This document shows, one piece after another, positions 55,732 through 64,000 of a stretch of 64,000 nucleotides of DNA (positions within the stretch are counted from its first letter, which is position 1; every line of letters starts with the position of its first letter). Below the pieces are notes generated by a model. That model saw nothing but the letters and a program-made list of their open reading frames with translations, ran no database searches and had not been told where the DNA came from. The translations under genes were made by a program, and so were the position numbers. Source of the DNA: Symbiodinium natans (Eukaryota; Sar; Dinophyceae; Suessiales; Symbiodiniaceae); the NCBI GenBank assembly GCA_905221605.1, contig CAJNDS010000169.1:863001-927000 (forward strand), read 5' to 3'.

Positions 55732-55769
55732 GCATACAAGGATTGAAGGGTTTAGGCGTAGCAATGAAG

Positions 55770-55838
55770 ACTGCAGGGTTCTATGCTTTCTCCTGCATTT
55801 TGCAGAGCTCTATGCTTTCTCCTGCATTTTGCAGAGCG
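55770..55838. repeat. 27-bp tandem duplication
   Basis: TCTATGCTTTCTCCTGCATT plus TTGCAGAG occurs twice in direct succession. Confidence 0.95.
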
Positions 55839-55971
55839 TTGATGTTGAGCTGCGAGCAGCATGTCGTGGCAACTTGTAGGTGTATGCACCCGCGCGATCG
55901 GATGTTCAATGAACTAGTTGCCCCGGCCAACCCCACACTCAGCCATAGGCACACCCTTACAATCATATAAT

Positions 55972-56120
55972 GATATAGCACTTTCTTCAGATAGTAATAT
56001 AGCAATATAGCTATGTAGTTATACGATAATATACCAATATTCAGATAGTAATATAGCACTTTCTTCAAATAGTAATATAGCAATATAGCTATGTAGTCAT
56101 ATGATAGTATACCAATATTC
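55972..56120. repeat. 73-bp tandem duplication
   Basis: The block TATAGCACTTTCTTCARATA to ATACCAATATTC occurs twice, each copy also containing shorter AGTAATATAGCA repeats. Confidence 0.93.
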
Positions 56121-56335
56121 AATGTAAACATACTTTGTGGGAGTCGCTGGTACCAGAAGAGGAGTCATACTCCAACCGGAAGCAGGCGTCGGCATCCGGC
56201 TGCCGAGCCAGATGCCCAACGTCGGATCCCCAGTCATGCAGACGGGCAGACCATGTAGGGCTTAGGGTTTAGGGTTTCGGGTTTAGGGTTTAGGGTTTGG
56301 GGGTTAGGGTTTCAGGTTTAGGGTTTAGGGCAGAT

Positions 56336-56353
56336 GCAGAGAGAGCGCGAGAC

Positions 56354-56388
<35 letters not shown>

Positions 56389-56392
56389 GGCC
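56336..56392. repeat. GA microsatellite
   Basis: GAGAGA repeats directly after a TTTAGGG stretch (56255-56330). The open frame is repeat translation. Confidence 0.95.
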
Positions 56393-57899
56393 AAGCGCGT
56401 TGGGATTCAGAGTGCGTTTCGATTCAGGGGAGTTACGCCGGACTGAATTTGGGGAGGGGTGGCGGGGGGGGGGGGGGGGCGTGTGGGGTGTGAGGATGCC
56501 AGGTAGGGCATGGGTCTTGTAGTATAGTGTGTATATATATATATCTATCTAAATAAGTAAATATGAAATATATACACATTTGTTTATTCATGTGTAGCTT
56601 TCATTTTTATAGTTTACCCTTATTGGCTTTAAGGGTACCTTGTTTGGGAAGTACGGGCCAAGCCAGCTTCTTGGCAGGGGTCATGCAGAGTCCAAGTTCC
56701 GAAAAGGTCCTGAAGCACTTCAAGCCGAGATCTCCCCCAATGCTCTAGGATTTAGGGTTTAGGGCTTTGGGCTTCACTTCCCTCAAGGCTTTTGGAAGGT
56801 TGTTAAAGGGATGTTTATGAACTTCAAGTAAAGGATAGCAGTTGTCGGGGTGTAGGGTTCGCTTTAGGTGAGAGTGGCTCAGGCCCAGGCTCCCCCCGGC
56901 ATCGTCAGAAGCTCAGTGTTCAAGGATTCCGTCGGTTTGGGCTTTAGGGTTTAGGGTTCAGGGTTTAGGGTTTAGGGTTTGAGGGCTTTCTTCAGGCCTG
57001 CATGGGGTGTTTGCAGGGTCTGTTTCAGGGTTTCTCTAGGGTTTCTTTATTTCTTATGGGGTTGAAGGGCTTCAGGGTTTATAGTGGTTTCTTAGAGGGG
57101 ATTCTGTCGTTGTGTTTGGTTTTAGTTTTTTTCGGGTCTAGGGTTTTAGGGTTTAGGGCTTGAATGTTTTTGATGAAGGCATGTGGGCTGACAACTCGTA
57201 TGGTGGCTGCTTCGAGGCTTTGATGACCTTTAGTCTAGTGTTTTGGGGCTTTGCAGGGTCATGGACTGTGAAGAGCTTTGAAGTTTACTCGTACATGGCA
57301 TCCCAGTGACGTCTCGGGCTCCTGCAAACAGCATCAGACAGTCCGAAGGATTTCTGCAAAACCTGGGTTTATGAAGAAGCAAAACTGCACGACAGAGGGC
57401 ATTTTGCGGGAAACCTGCGATGATGATACTCCGGACCTCCAATTCTTTGTTCATGTCGGTTGTGGTTGCATCTGCTACAGACTCTGCTGCACCCGAAGCC
57501 CCTCGACAGTAGATAGACCCTTCTTAAAGCCCTCGACGCGCGTTGCTTTGCCAGCTCCCCTATGCGGGCAGTGCTGGTGCAGCAGGCCGGGTACGGAATT
57601 GGGGGAGGAGGGTATACTGCCTGCAGGGCCTTCGTATCTTCCAACAAAACGCCTTGTGCAATCGCCTTCGTAATTTCCAACAATACCTGGTTTGGTGCAA
57701 TCCCTATGTAAGCATGTAAGCTTACTATAGCCCATTCTGTTTAGATGGGTCCATGTGTTGGACAGCCGCGGTCATGGGAAGAGGTTGTGCTCTACAGAGA
57801 TCCCCCGAATTACCCCAAAAGCGCTCTGCAACATCCTGGCAGCACTTTGTCCCCTTTGGGCCAATAGGCTTAGGGCGTATGGAGCTTAAAGGGTGTAGG

Positions 57900-57998
57900 T
57901 TGGGATGTTCCCCCTTATACTAGCAGTCCATTTAGTAGTGATTTTAGTACCCCCTATTATAGTCATGCATAAGGATTGTATAAGGGGGAACATCCCAA
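57900..57998. mobile_element. Foldback element, family 1 (best copy)
   Basis: Ninety-nine bases with perfect 21-bp terminal inverted repeats starting TTGGGATGTTCCCCCTTATA. Other copies: 48265-48356 and a decayed one at 8092-8180. No coding capacity. Confidence 0.88.
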
Positions 57999-58036
57999 GG
58001 AGTAGGTGTAGGCTTCGAAGGGTCCCTGTTGGCCAG

Positions 58037-58189
58037 GGGCTGGGGCTTTCCGGCCGCCTCCCTTCCAGCCACCCAGCGCCGCGCCCGCACCAGCGCCCGC
58101 GCCGTACACGACGCCGGGCCCAGCAGTGCCGGCCAGCGCGGTGCACCCCCGCCGAAGGGACAAGACTCAGGGGTTTGTAGCTTTTGCAG
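58037..58189 (+). CDS. Candidate exon upstream of eL31
   Basis: Acceptor TTGGCCAG. A frame rich in Ala, Pro and Arg (ASLPATQRRARTSARAVHDA, then GPSSAGQRGAPPPKGQDSGV and CSFC) ends at TTTTGCAG|GTGTTT. Third positions are strongly C-biased. It is not part of eL31. Family unknown. Confidence 0.35.
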
Positions 58190-58491
58190 GTGTTTCGCGA
58201 TGCTTTCGGGCCCTAAACCCCAAACCCTGGATCCCAAACCATAAACCCTGCAATAGGATTTCCTGAGTTCGAAGCTCTACAGCAAAAGCAGCCTCACCCT
58301 GACACCTCAACGCCTCAGGGCGCCTGCGTGCAAATCCCATCTAAACGTTTTCGGGTTTAGGGGGGGGTTTAGGGCTTAATGAGGGCCTGATATAGGGCTT
58401 CGGCCGTCTTATATGATTAGGGCTTCGGGTCTGCTGGAACTCGCCATCCCGGGCCCACGTGCGCTTGTGGCTCCGGGACCAGCGCCCTAGC

Positions 58492-58508
58492 GCCCCCCCT
58501 CCCTCGCA
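58492..58508 (+). promoter_or_regulatory. RPL31: Probable spliced-leader trans-splice acceptor of eL31
   Basis: A pyrimidine-rich run ending in CTCGCAG lies 28 bases upstream of the eL31 ATG. Dinoflagellate mRNAs receive a 22-nt spliced leader at such AG sites (family knowledge). Its use here is inferred. Confidence 0.45.
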
Positions 58509-58536
58509 GCTCCCTCCACACAGCGGGAGCGTGGCC

Positions 58537-58551
58537 ATGGCTAAGAAGGCG
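58537..58551 (+). CDS. RPL31: eL31 exon 1: start codon and four residues
   Basis: ATG in the context GCGTGGCCATGG encodes MAKKA. The intron starts with GAACCT (GA donor). Exon 1 joins exon 2 in phase 0 as MAKKAEPATRDYT. The start was chosen because it gives the expected short basic N-terminus and lies just after a good trans-splice acceptor. Confidence 0.75.
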
Positions 58552-61500
58552 GAACCTTGGTAGAAAATGCTAGGGTTGAGGGTCGAGGGTGTAATTTACC
58601 TAGCGCGATCTATACACCTTTAGTAGAGTTAAGGGACACATACCTCTGTATGTCGGCCAGTTACATGTTTCAGGATACTTCTACAGGCTGCCCTATAGGT
58701 AGGGCTTAAGGGTTCTCTGAGGGCTTTTTGTTTGGGGGTTAGGGTTCAGCAACTGGGGTTCACAAAAACTATGGAAGCTATGGGCACGTCCATATAGGGT
58801 TTGGGGCTTAGGGTTTCCCTCTTGAAGGTAGATAGGGCACTGAATAAGCAGAGCTAGAATCCTGAGTTGGTTATTTGGGTGTGAGTGGTTAGAGTAGGGG
58901 GGGGGGGTGCTGGAAAGCATTGTTTCTGTCGCCTACAGGGATGGTATAGGGTATGGAGACAGGGGCCTGTGCGAGCACAGTCTTAGGACAAGACGAAGAC
59001 CACCCGCTCCAGCAAGGACCTTTTCTGGGGGGCGTCCAGATTTCAGGGGAGTTCCCAAAACCCAAAGCCCTAAGCCCCTGTCCCCTAAACCCTAAACCCT
59101 AAACCCAAAACCCTAAACCCTAAACCCTAAACCCTAAACCTTCCACTGGGGCCCCAAGGAGATGGACCATGGCCCGCAACGGAAGCACAAATCTCCACCC
59201 ACAGTGAGATCCCCTTCTACTGAAACAGCCCTCCGCCCTCCCCCCCCCCGAAACCCTAAACGCTGAATGCTAAACCCTGAATCCTAAACCCTGAGCCCTA
59301 AAACAGGAAGCAGCCTCCTTCGACAGTTAAAGGATGTCTTTAGACAGTCATGTTGGCAAGAGGAGCCTGCCACGCGAGATTACACCATCCACCTGCACAA
59401 GCACATGCAGAAGGCAAGACAAGCCCCCTCCCCAAACCAGCCGGGGTCCCCAAATTCCCAGCTTTTTTGTGGTTGCCCTGTATCGAGCTCGGGCGTCGCA
59501 ACATGCTGGGCAGCGTAAAGGTAAACATCCCTACACCGTTCATTGCGGCAACCGGCGCCCTAAGATCTGTCGAAGATGCCGCCGGTTTCGGGTTGCGGGC
59601 TGCTAAAAAGAAGTTAATCTGTTTGTTTTTGTTTGTTTTGGGGCCTGTTGAGGGTTTGAGGTATGTGGCGGAGGGGGAAAGGCTCGTCCCAACTCCCAAG
59701 CCCCATCCTCCCGGGGGTGTAGTCGGTTTACCTTTGTTTATCCTAGCCTAAACCCCGACATCCAGGTTGGGCTTCCGGGCTGTCATCTGGCTTCACATAG
59801 TGAGTTTGCCAGCATTTTTTTTGCGGAATATAACTACCGTGAATGGCTTAGGGTTGAAGTACTCAAGCTTAGGTTTGTGCTGTAGGGTTTTGTGGTGCGT
59901 CGGCATGGGATCCTATGCTACCCCCCGCCCCCCCTCCGCCCCCCCGCCACCTCCCCTACGTTGCACCGACCACCTAATTATCCCTACCCAAGGAATGCCC
60001 AAATCTTCCTCCATTGTGCCTTGTTTCGGTCTACTTTGGGCAGAGGGGATCCCATGCCATAGCCATAGTCGTAGCCTTCCCTCGCAGTGCTCAGGCTCGG
60101 GTTGTTGGGTTCTGTTCGCTGCTGCTTAGCTTTGAGAGTGTGTAGAGTGTACCTATGCTTAAACCCTAATTCTACATGTCCGGGGGGGGCGGGTGGGTGG
60201 GGGGGTCGCGGGGGGAAACCTTGTAGTTTACAACCCGGGATCCTCAAATACTGTACCCGGGAATTTTCGGAACTTGTGGGGGCATGGGCCTCCTTGGACA
60301 GATCTCCTTCAAGAAGCGTGCGCCCCGCGCCGTGCGAGTTGTCCGGCTCTTTGCGACCAAGGTGATGAGCACCAAGGACACAGAACTGCACTTGGCCGCT
60401 TATGGGCATGGGTAGGGTTCGAAATGCTCCAAATATGGGTCATATTTATACTATAGCCATCCTACTTGTAGCCGCAAGTATCACTACGCAGAGACCTCTC
60501 CCTGAGCCCTAAAGCCCCTAGGCCTCTGCGGTAGTCAAGGAGGAGACTTTCTAAAGTACACACATTCTGCTGTGTTGTGACTCATTGTATCTCTCCCATA
60601 TTTCAGGGTTTTGGGGCTCTGGGCTGAATCCTCCATGCGGCGAGGATGTGCGTCTTGACACAAAGCTGAACAAGTTCCTCTGGAGCAACGGCATCAGGAA
60701 CGTCGGACCCTTAGAAACAATGCCGGGTGACATGAAGGGCGTCTCTCTTTAGGCAGAGGGTTTGGGGTTCATTGGGATGAAATTTGAACCCCTGGCTTGG
60801 TTGCGAAGATTTGGGGGGGGGGGGGGGTTCCAGCAAGGATGTGGAGGAATCTGTAGGTCCCTTCCGAGACCAAATTGACACAAGGCGCCTAGTGCGCCAA
60901 AGATTGCCTCCCTTGCGGGGAAATGTCTTCTATATAAGCATGGGCAGGTACTCATGACATAAAAAGCCTGCCCATCTGTGGAGCATGTGGCTTCTTGTGT
61001 TTGTAGTGTCAGCATTCCATTATTAGCCTCTGGGTTGCGCATCGTCAAATGCCAGCCTCTCCAGTGACCTTCTTCCCGTTCCCCCAAAGAATGTGCAGGT
61101 CCCTCGCCGAGTGCGAGTGCGCCTCTCCCGAAAGCGAAACGAGGCCAGGGATAGTGACAGAACAGCAGTGCGGCCAAAACGAACGCATGTCGTCTGGCAC
61201 AACGAGTTCATCATAAGCTTGGCATGGCAGCAAGGTTTCTAGGCTCTTTATCTGCGTTTAAAGTTGAAAGTAAATAGGGCTCAGGCCGTTTTGGGGCATA
61301 CCTGCTATACGCCTACAGAACCCTTCGCGGAAGTTCTCTATAGCCGAAGTCTCTAGTCGGAAGTAAGCTCAAAGTCTTCGATTAGGATGAGGAGGCCAAA
61401 GAGAAGCTCTTCACATTGGTTCAGCACGTGGCGCACTCAGCGTGATCCCGGAGTTTACGGTTTACGGTTTGGGGTTCAGGGTTTAGGGTTTAGGGTTCGC

Positions 61501-61856
61501 CTTGTGCCTCTGTAAGTAGCTGTGGTTCGTGTGATGACAGATTGAAAGCCTCAGAGCTGACCCTTGTGCTTGCTCTGCTCATGCCAGTCCTTTGCAACTC
61601 GACGTTCGATCTCAGCTCTTAAAGGTCACATGTTAATCTAGTGGGCGAGAAACAGCCCTAGACCCTATAAACTCCCTATAAACTCAGCAGAAAGTGGTAT
61701 AAGCTGTGAACCCAAACGTCCCCCCAGGCCTCATGAGCCTTCTCTGATCCCTATACCGTACTGCCTTCGGTTGAGGTGCCCGTCGAGAGCTTCAAGGGCT
61801 TGCAGACGGCAGGGTCACCCAGCTCCGCCCAAAGCACCCGGCAATCTGCTCGATGA
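58537..61856 (+). CDS. RPL31: 60S ribosomal protein eL31 (seven exons)
   Basis: Joining 58537-58551, 59363-59413, 60302-60376, 60645-60701, 61099-61143, 61386-61427 and 61776-61856 gives 121 codons plus a stop. All seven exons are in phase 0. The product is eL31, a component of the large ribosomal subunit near the exit tunnel. Family hallmarks in order: TRDYTIHLHKHMQK, ISFKKRAPRAVRVVRLFATK, DVRLDTKLNKFLWSNGIRN, VPRRVRVRLSRKRNE, DEEAKEKLFTLVQH, VPVESFKGLQT. Intron 5' ends are GA, GC, GA, GT, GC and GT. The last 15 residues (AGSPSSAQSTRQSAR) are not eL31-like and may be intron read-through. Confidence 0.94.
59078..59302. repeat. RPL31: CCCTAAA units in eL31 intron 1
   Basis: Two blocks (59078-59138 and a decayed one at 59252-59302) near the 3' end of the intron. 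Weak TAGGGTTGAGGGTCGAGGG units occur at its 5' end (58569-58590). Confidence 0.92.
59363..59413 (+). CDS. RPL31: eL31 exon 2
   Basis: Acceptor GGCAAGAG. Seventeen codons read EPATRDYTIHLHKHMQK, then GC donor GCAAGA. TRDYTI-LHK is the conserved eL31 N-terminal motif (TREYTINLHKR in relatives). The exon is preceded by CCCTAAA-type units (59252-59302). Confidence 0.9.
60302..60376 (+). CDS. RPL31: eL31 exon 3
   Basis: Acceptor TTGGACAG. The 25 codons read ISFKKRAPRAVRVVRLFATK and then VMSTK. The intron starts GACACA (GA donor). FKKRAP is the most conserved eL31 motif. Reading through instead gives a frame that stops at 60412. Confidence 0.96.
60645..60701 (+). CDS. RPL31: eL31 exon 4
   Basis: Acceptor GCGGCGAG. 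Nineteen codons read DVRLDTKLNKFLWSNGIRN, then GT donor GTCGGA. The LDTKLNK-LWS-GIRNVP core is diagnostic. Confidence 0.96.
61099..61143 (+). CDS. RPL31: eL31 exon 5
   Basis: Acceptor ATGTGCAG. Fifteen codons read VPRRVRVRLSRKRNE, then GC donor GCCAGG. Confidence 0.96.
61386..61427 (+). CDS. RPL31: eL31 exon 6
   Basis: Acceptor TCGATTAG. Fourteen codons read DEEAKEKLFTLVQH, then GT donor GTGGCG. The following intron begins with a TTTAGGG-type array (61455-61497). Confidence 0.95.
61776..61856 (+). CDS. RPL31: eL31 exon 7 (C-terminus)
   Basis: Acceptor GGTTGAG. The frame reads VPVESFKGLQTAGSPSSAQS, then TRQSAR and TGA. VP-ESFKGLQT is the normal end of eL31. The extra tail is unusual, and GCAGGG after the ACG codon could be a GC donor to a further short exon. 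Confidence 0.85.
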   Translation: MPVESFKGLQTAGSPSSAQSTRQSAR

Positions 61857-63320
61857 AATGACAGCAGTACGTTGCTTTGATGCTCACTCCTCGCCATTTC
61901 GCCATGAACTCAAGATCTGCACAGATCACGCCATGTCCCATTTAAGGTTTCTGGGTGTATAGGGTGTCTAGCGTGTATAGGGGTTATAGGGTTACGGGGT
62001 TTACAGGGTGTATAGGGTTGACAAGTACCCTGAGTGTCCATGTACCTATGTATGCAGCTACTATACAGGAACCCCTTTCAAGGCCCTAGCATATGCCGTA
62101 GATAACGGTCGTACTGGTGGATCCTTTGGGCGCAGGCTGGTCAAAAAAGCGCAGGCAAGCGTGCCGCCATCGCGAGTCATCAGTCTGTCTTTCCTCCTTG
62201 AGGTATGCTGAGTGTGAGAGGTGATCCGTTGAGAACTTGGGAGTAGATGTGAGATGGAAGTTCATGTCTAGAACACGGGCTGCGCGCGCGCGGGTGTGAT
62301 GTGTGCGTGCCTTGGCACAGGCGTGGGAAGGGCGGATCGCATGTCGCTCCACTTGACATAGACGGGCACCCATTTATTCGTAGGACCTAGTTCTCATTAC
62401 TGATATATATATATATATATGTATGTATGTACATATATACATATATATATATATTTATTTATTTGTTTTTTGTTTATCTACTTGCGTATTTATCTATTTA
62501 TGTATTTGTATGTTTATCTATTTAGTCTTACTAGTATTCTTCTTGGTATTACAACCAACCACTATGATTCCTATGATAATGATGATTACGTTTACACCCC
62601 AAGCCTTTCCACGGAGCCTGAGGAGAACGTCCAGGATGAGTGATCTGGCAGCTTGCGGCAGGCACCCGGAACCTGGCAGCTTAACACCCTTGCTGGTCCC
62701 TAAGCCCTACACTCCCTAAACCCTAAACCCTAAACCCTGAACCCTGGACCCTGAACCGTTCTTCAGAAGTTCCCAGTTGGCGGGTCGTCGGGCGTTGCGG
62801 GCGGCGTAAGCCTCCCGGGGGGGTTGAGGCCCAGATCTCCTACTGTGATTGGGGCAGGGGGGATGGGGCAGACATAACTCTGGGGTCCAGCGCCCAGAAA
62901 CCCTAAACCCCAAACCATGACAGTCTACAAAGGGGCCCTATACCGAATCCGCCACAAGCCCTACACCCTCAACCCCAAACCCTCAACCCCAAACCCTAAA
63001 CCCCAAGTCCTCAACCCTGGGTTTAGGGGTTTAGGGACCCCAGAGGTTCATAGTTTCAGAGTCCGGTCAACCTTACGTACAGGTCGGGGTTGAGGTCTTT
63101 TCGGACCCCAGCCAAATCTTTCTAGATACCCTGATGTCAACCCCCCTCCCCTTTGCAAAGAAGGAACCCTTAAGCCGTGAGGCTCTGAGGGTCGGGGTTC
63201 AGTCTAGGCCTTTTGTACTCCTTATGAAACCGGAAAAGAGACATGAAGTTTCTTTCTCATGACAGGACAGCTCCACCCAGTTCTTTAGAGACACAAAGGC
63301 AAGGCGTGGCCGGAACGAGA
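61857..63320. other. Downstream of eL31
   Basis: GGGTGTATAGGG-type units (61960-62020), an open segment at 62062-62210 (FKALAYAVDNGRTGGSFGRR and onward), a TA-rich microsatellite and CCCTAAA groups (62715-62757, 62960-63015). No gene recognised. Confidence 0.45.
62400..62520. repeat. TA / TATT microsatellite
   Basis: (TA)n, TATG and TTTA units; overlapping open frames are repeat-derived. Confidence 0.95.
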
Positions 63321-63321
63321 A

Positions 63322-63465
63322 GTTCAACTTGGCGAAAACCCTCCTCCAAGTACACTCAGTACACCCCAAGAGCCACACGGTCATCTGGAGGTGGCTTGGG
63401 GCGGCGGTGCGCGCTGGAGTCCTCATCGTGGCTGCGGCGAAAACTCACCCAGCAGTGTGGAAGGG
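63322..63465 (+). CDS. Candidate exon downstream of eL31
   Basis: One frame reads KFNLAKTLLQVHSVHPKSHT, then VIWRWLGAAVRAGVLIVAAA and KTHPAVWK, with a possible membrane segment. Two other frames are open as well, so this is weak. TTTAGGG-type repeats begin at 63465. Confidence 0.22.
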
Positions 63466-64000
63466 TTTAGGGTTCGGGTTTAGGGCTTAGGCCGTAAGGT
63501 TCAGGGTTCAGGGTTTGCAGATAGAGGGCAGGGCATGTACGCCTGCATGTCTGCAAATCGGCGCCGACTAATTCATCGGTTTTCATCATGCATGCATGAA
63601 TAGATTGTAGAGAACCATGCATGCATCACTGCATCACTAAGCATGTGATTGCAGTGTACGATGTGCGTTTTACGTACATGGTGCTGTGTGTAGCGGAGGT
63701 GTCTGTCTATGTGTGTGTGTGCGTGTGCGGACTTTGTCATTGTGCGGACGTTGTTGCTACCTGCCGCCCATGTTGGTTCAAACATGATTTCCTGCTGTTA
63801 TAGGGAGTGCTTTCTGCGCAAGAGCTCGACCAGAGCGAAAGGTGCGCCAACTCAGTTCTCTCAGCTTCCAGCAGTTTGAGGGCGAGAAACGTGTTGTGAA
63901 AGCTTGAGATTTCTAGACAATGACAAGGTGCTTCGGTTTCAATGGCCAGGGCTCAAACCCGAAGCCCTGAAACCTGCAAAGACTCAAACCTGCCCAGCGA

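Noticed and set aside
58960-59040. Open segment METGACASTVLGQDEDHPLQ within eL31 intron 1
   Set aside because: The eL31 exons join across it in phase; it is more likely intronic, though it could be an exon of an overlapping gene.
1-64000. CRISPR array, prokaryotic operons, ribosome binding sites
   Set aside because: The short repeats are telomere-type heptamers without spacers, and the genes have spliceosomal-type introns; nothing prokaryotic was seen.
1-64000. tRNA, rRNA or spliced-leader RNA genes
   Set aside because: No cloverleaf, ribosomal core motif or spliced-leader sequence was recognised by eye; a covariance-model search would be decisive.

Overview
The window reads as nuclear DNA of a eukaryote, most likely a dinoflagellate. 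The grounds are: telomere-type TTTAGGG/CCCTAAA repeats scattered all along it; genes cut into many very short exons; introns that need GC or GA as well as GT at their 5' end; AG|G at nearly every junction; every recognised gene on the + strand; and a single-domain voltage-gated cation channel of the kind greatly expanded in dinoflagellates. The species cannot be told from the sequence. Almost all open frames of 60-200 codons here are chance frames in repeats or introns. The real genes were found by joining short exons by phase and protein family.

Two genes are secure. (1) 36.2-51.8 kb: a voltage-gated cation channel in at least 19 exons (26-131 nt each). It has S1, S2, S3, an arginine-every-third-residue S4, S5, pore and S6, then an EF hand, a second EF-like segment and a C-terminal helix. 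(2) 58.5-61.9 kb: ribosomal protein eL31 in seven exons, joined in frame from the ATG to a stop. Inside the 3.6 kb intron that splits channel helix S6 lies a third, nearly intronless gene on the same strand (43.5-44.9 kb). It encodes a secreted, cysteine-rich repeat protein with a Ser/Thr stalk; its signal peptide and main body are in different frames.

From 0 to 36 kb and from 52 to 58 kb there is a series of exon-like islands on the + strand with plausible splice sites and coding-like third positions. I recognise no family in them, and they are given low confidence. Those near 34-36 kb may be 5' exons of the channel.

The most striking structure is the polarity of the telomeric repeats. In introns that carry strong arrays of both kinds, (TTTAGGG)n follows the upstream exon and (CCCTAAA)n precedes the downstream exon. 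Each intron can thus fold on itself, and each exon island sits in the same orientation as a telomere-capped mini-chromosome. The arrays come in locally homogeneous variants (TTTGGGGG, TTTAGGGG, CCCCTAAA, CCCTCAA, TTTTGGG). The rest of the non-coding DNA holds small foldback elements in at least three terminal-inverted-repeat families, a TA-flanked 249-bp element inserted within a telomeric unit, a 52-bp tandem repeat, microsatellites and long poly-G or poly-C runs.
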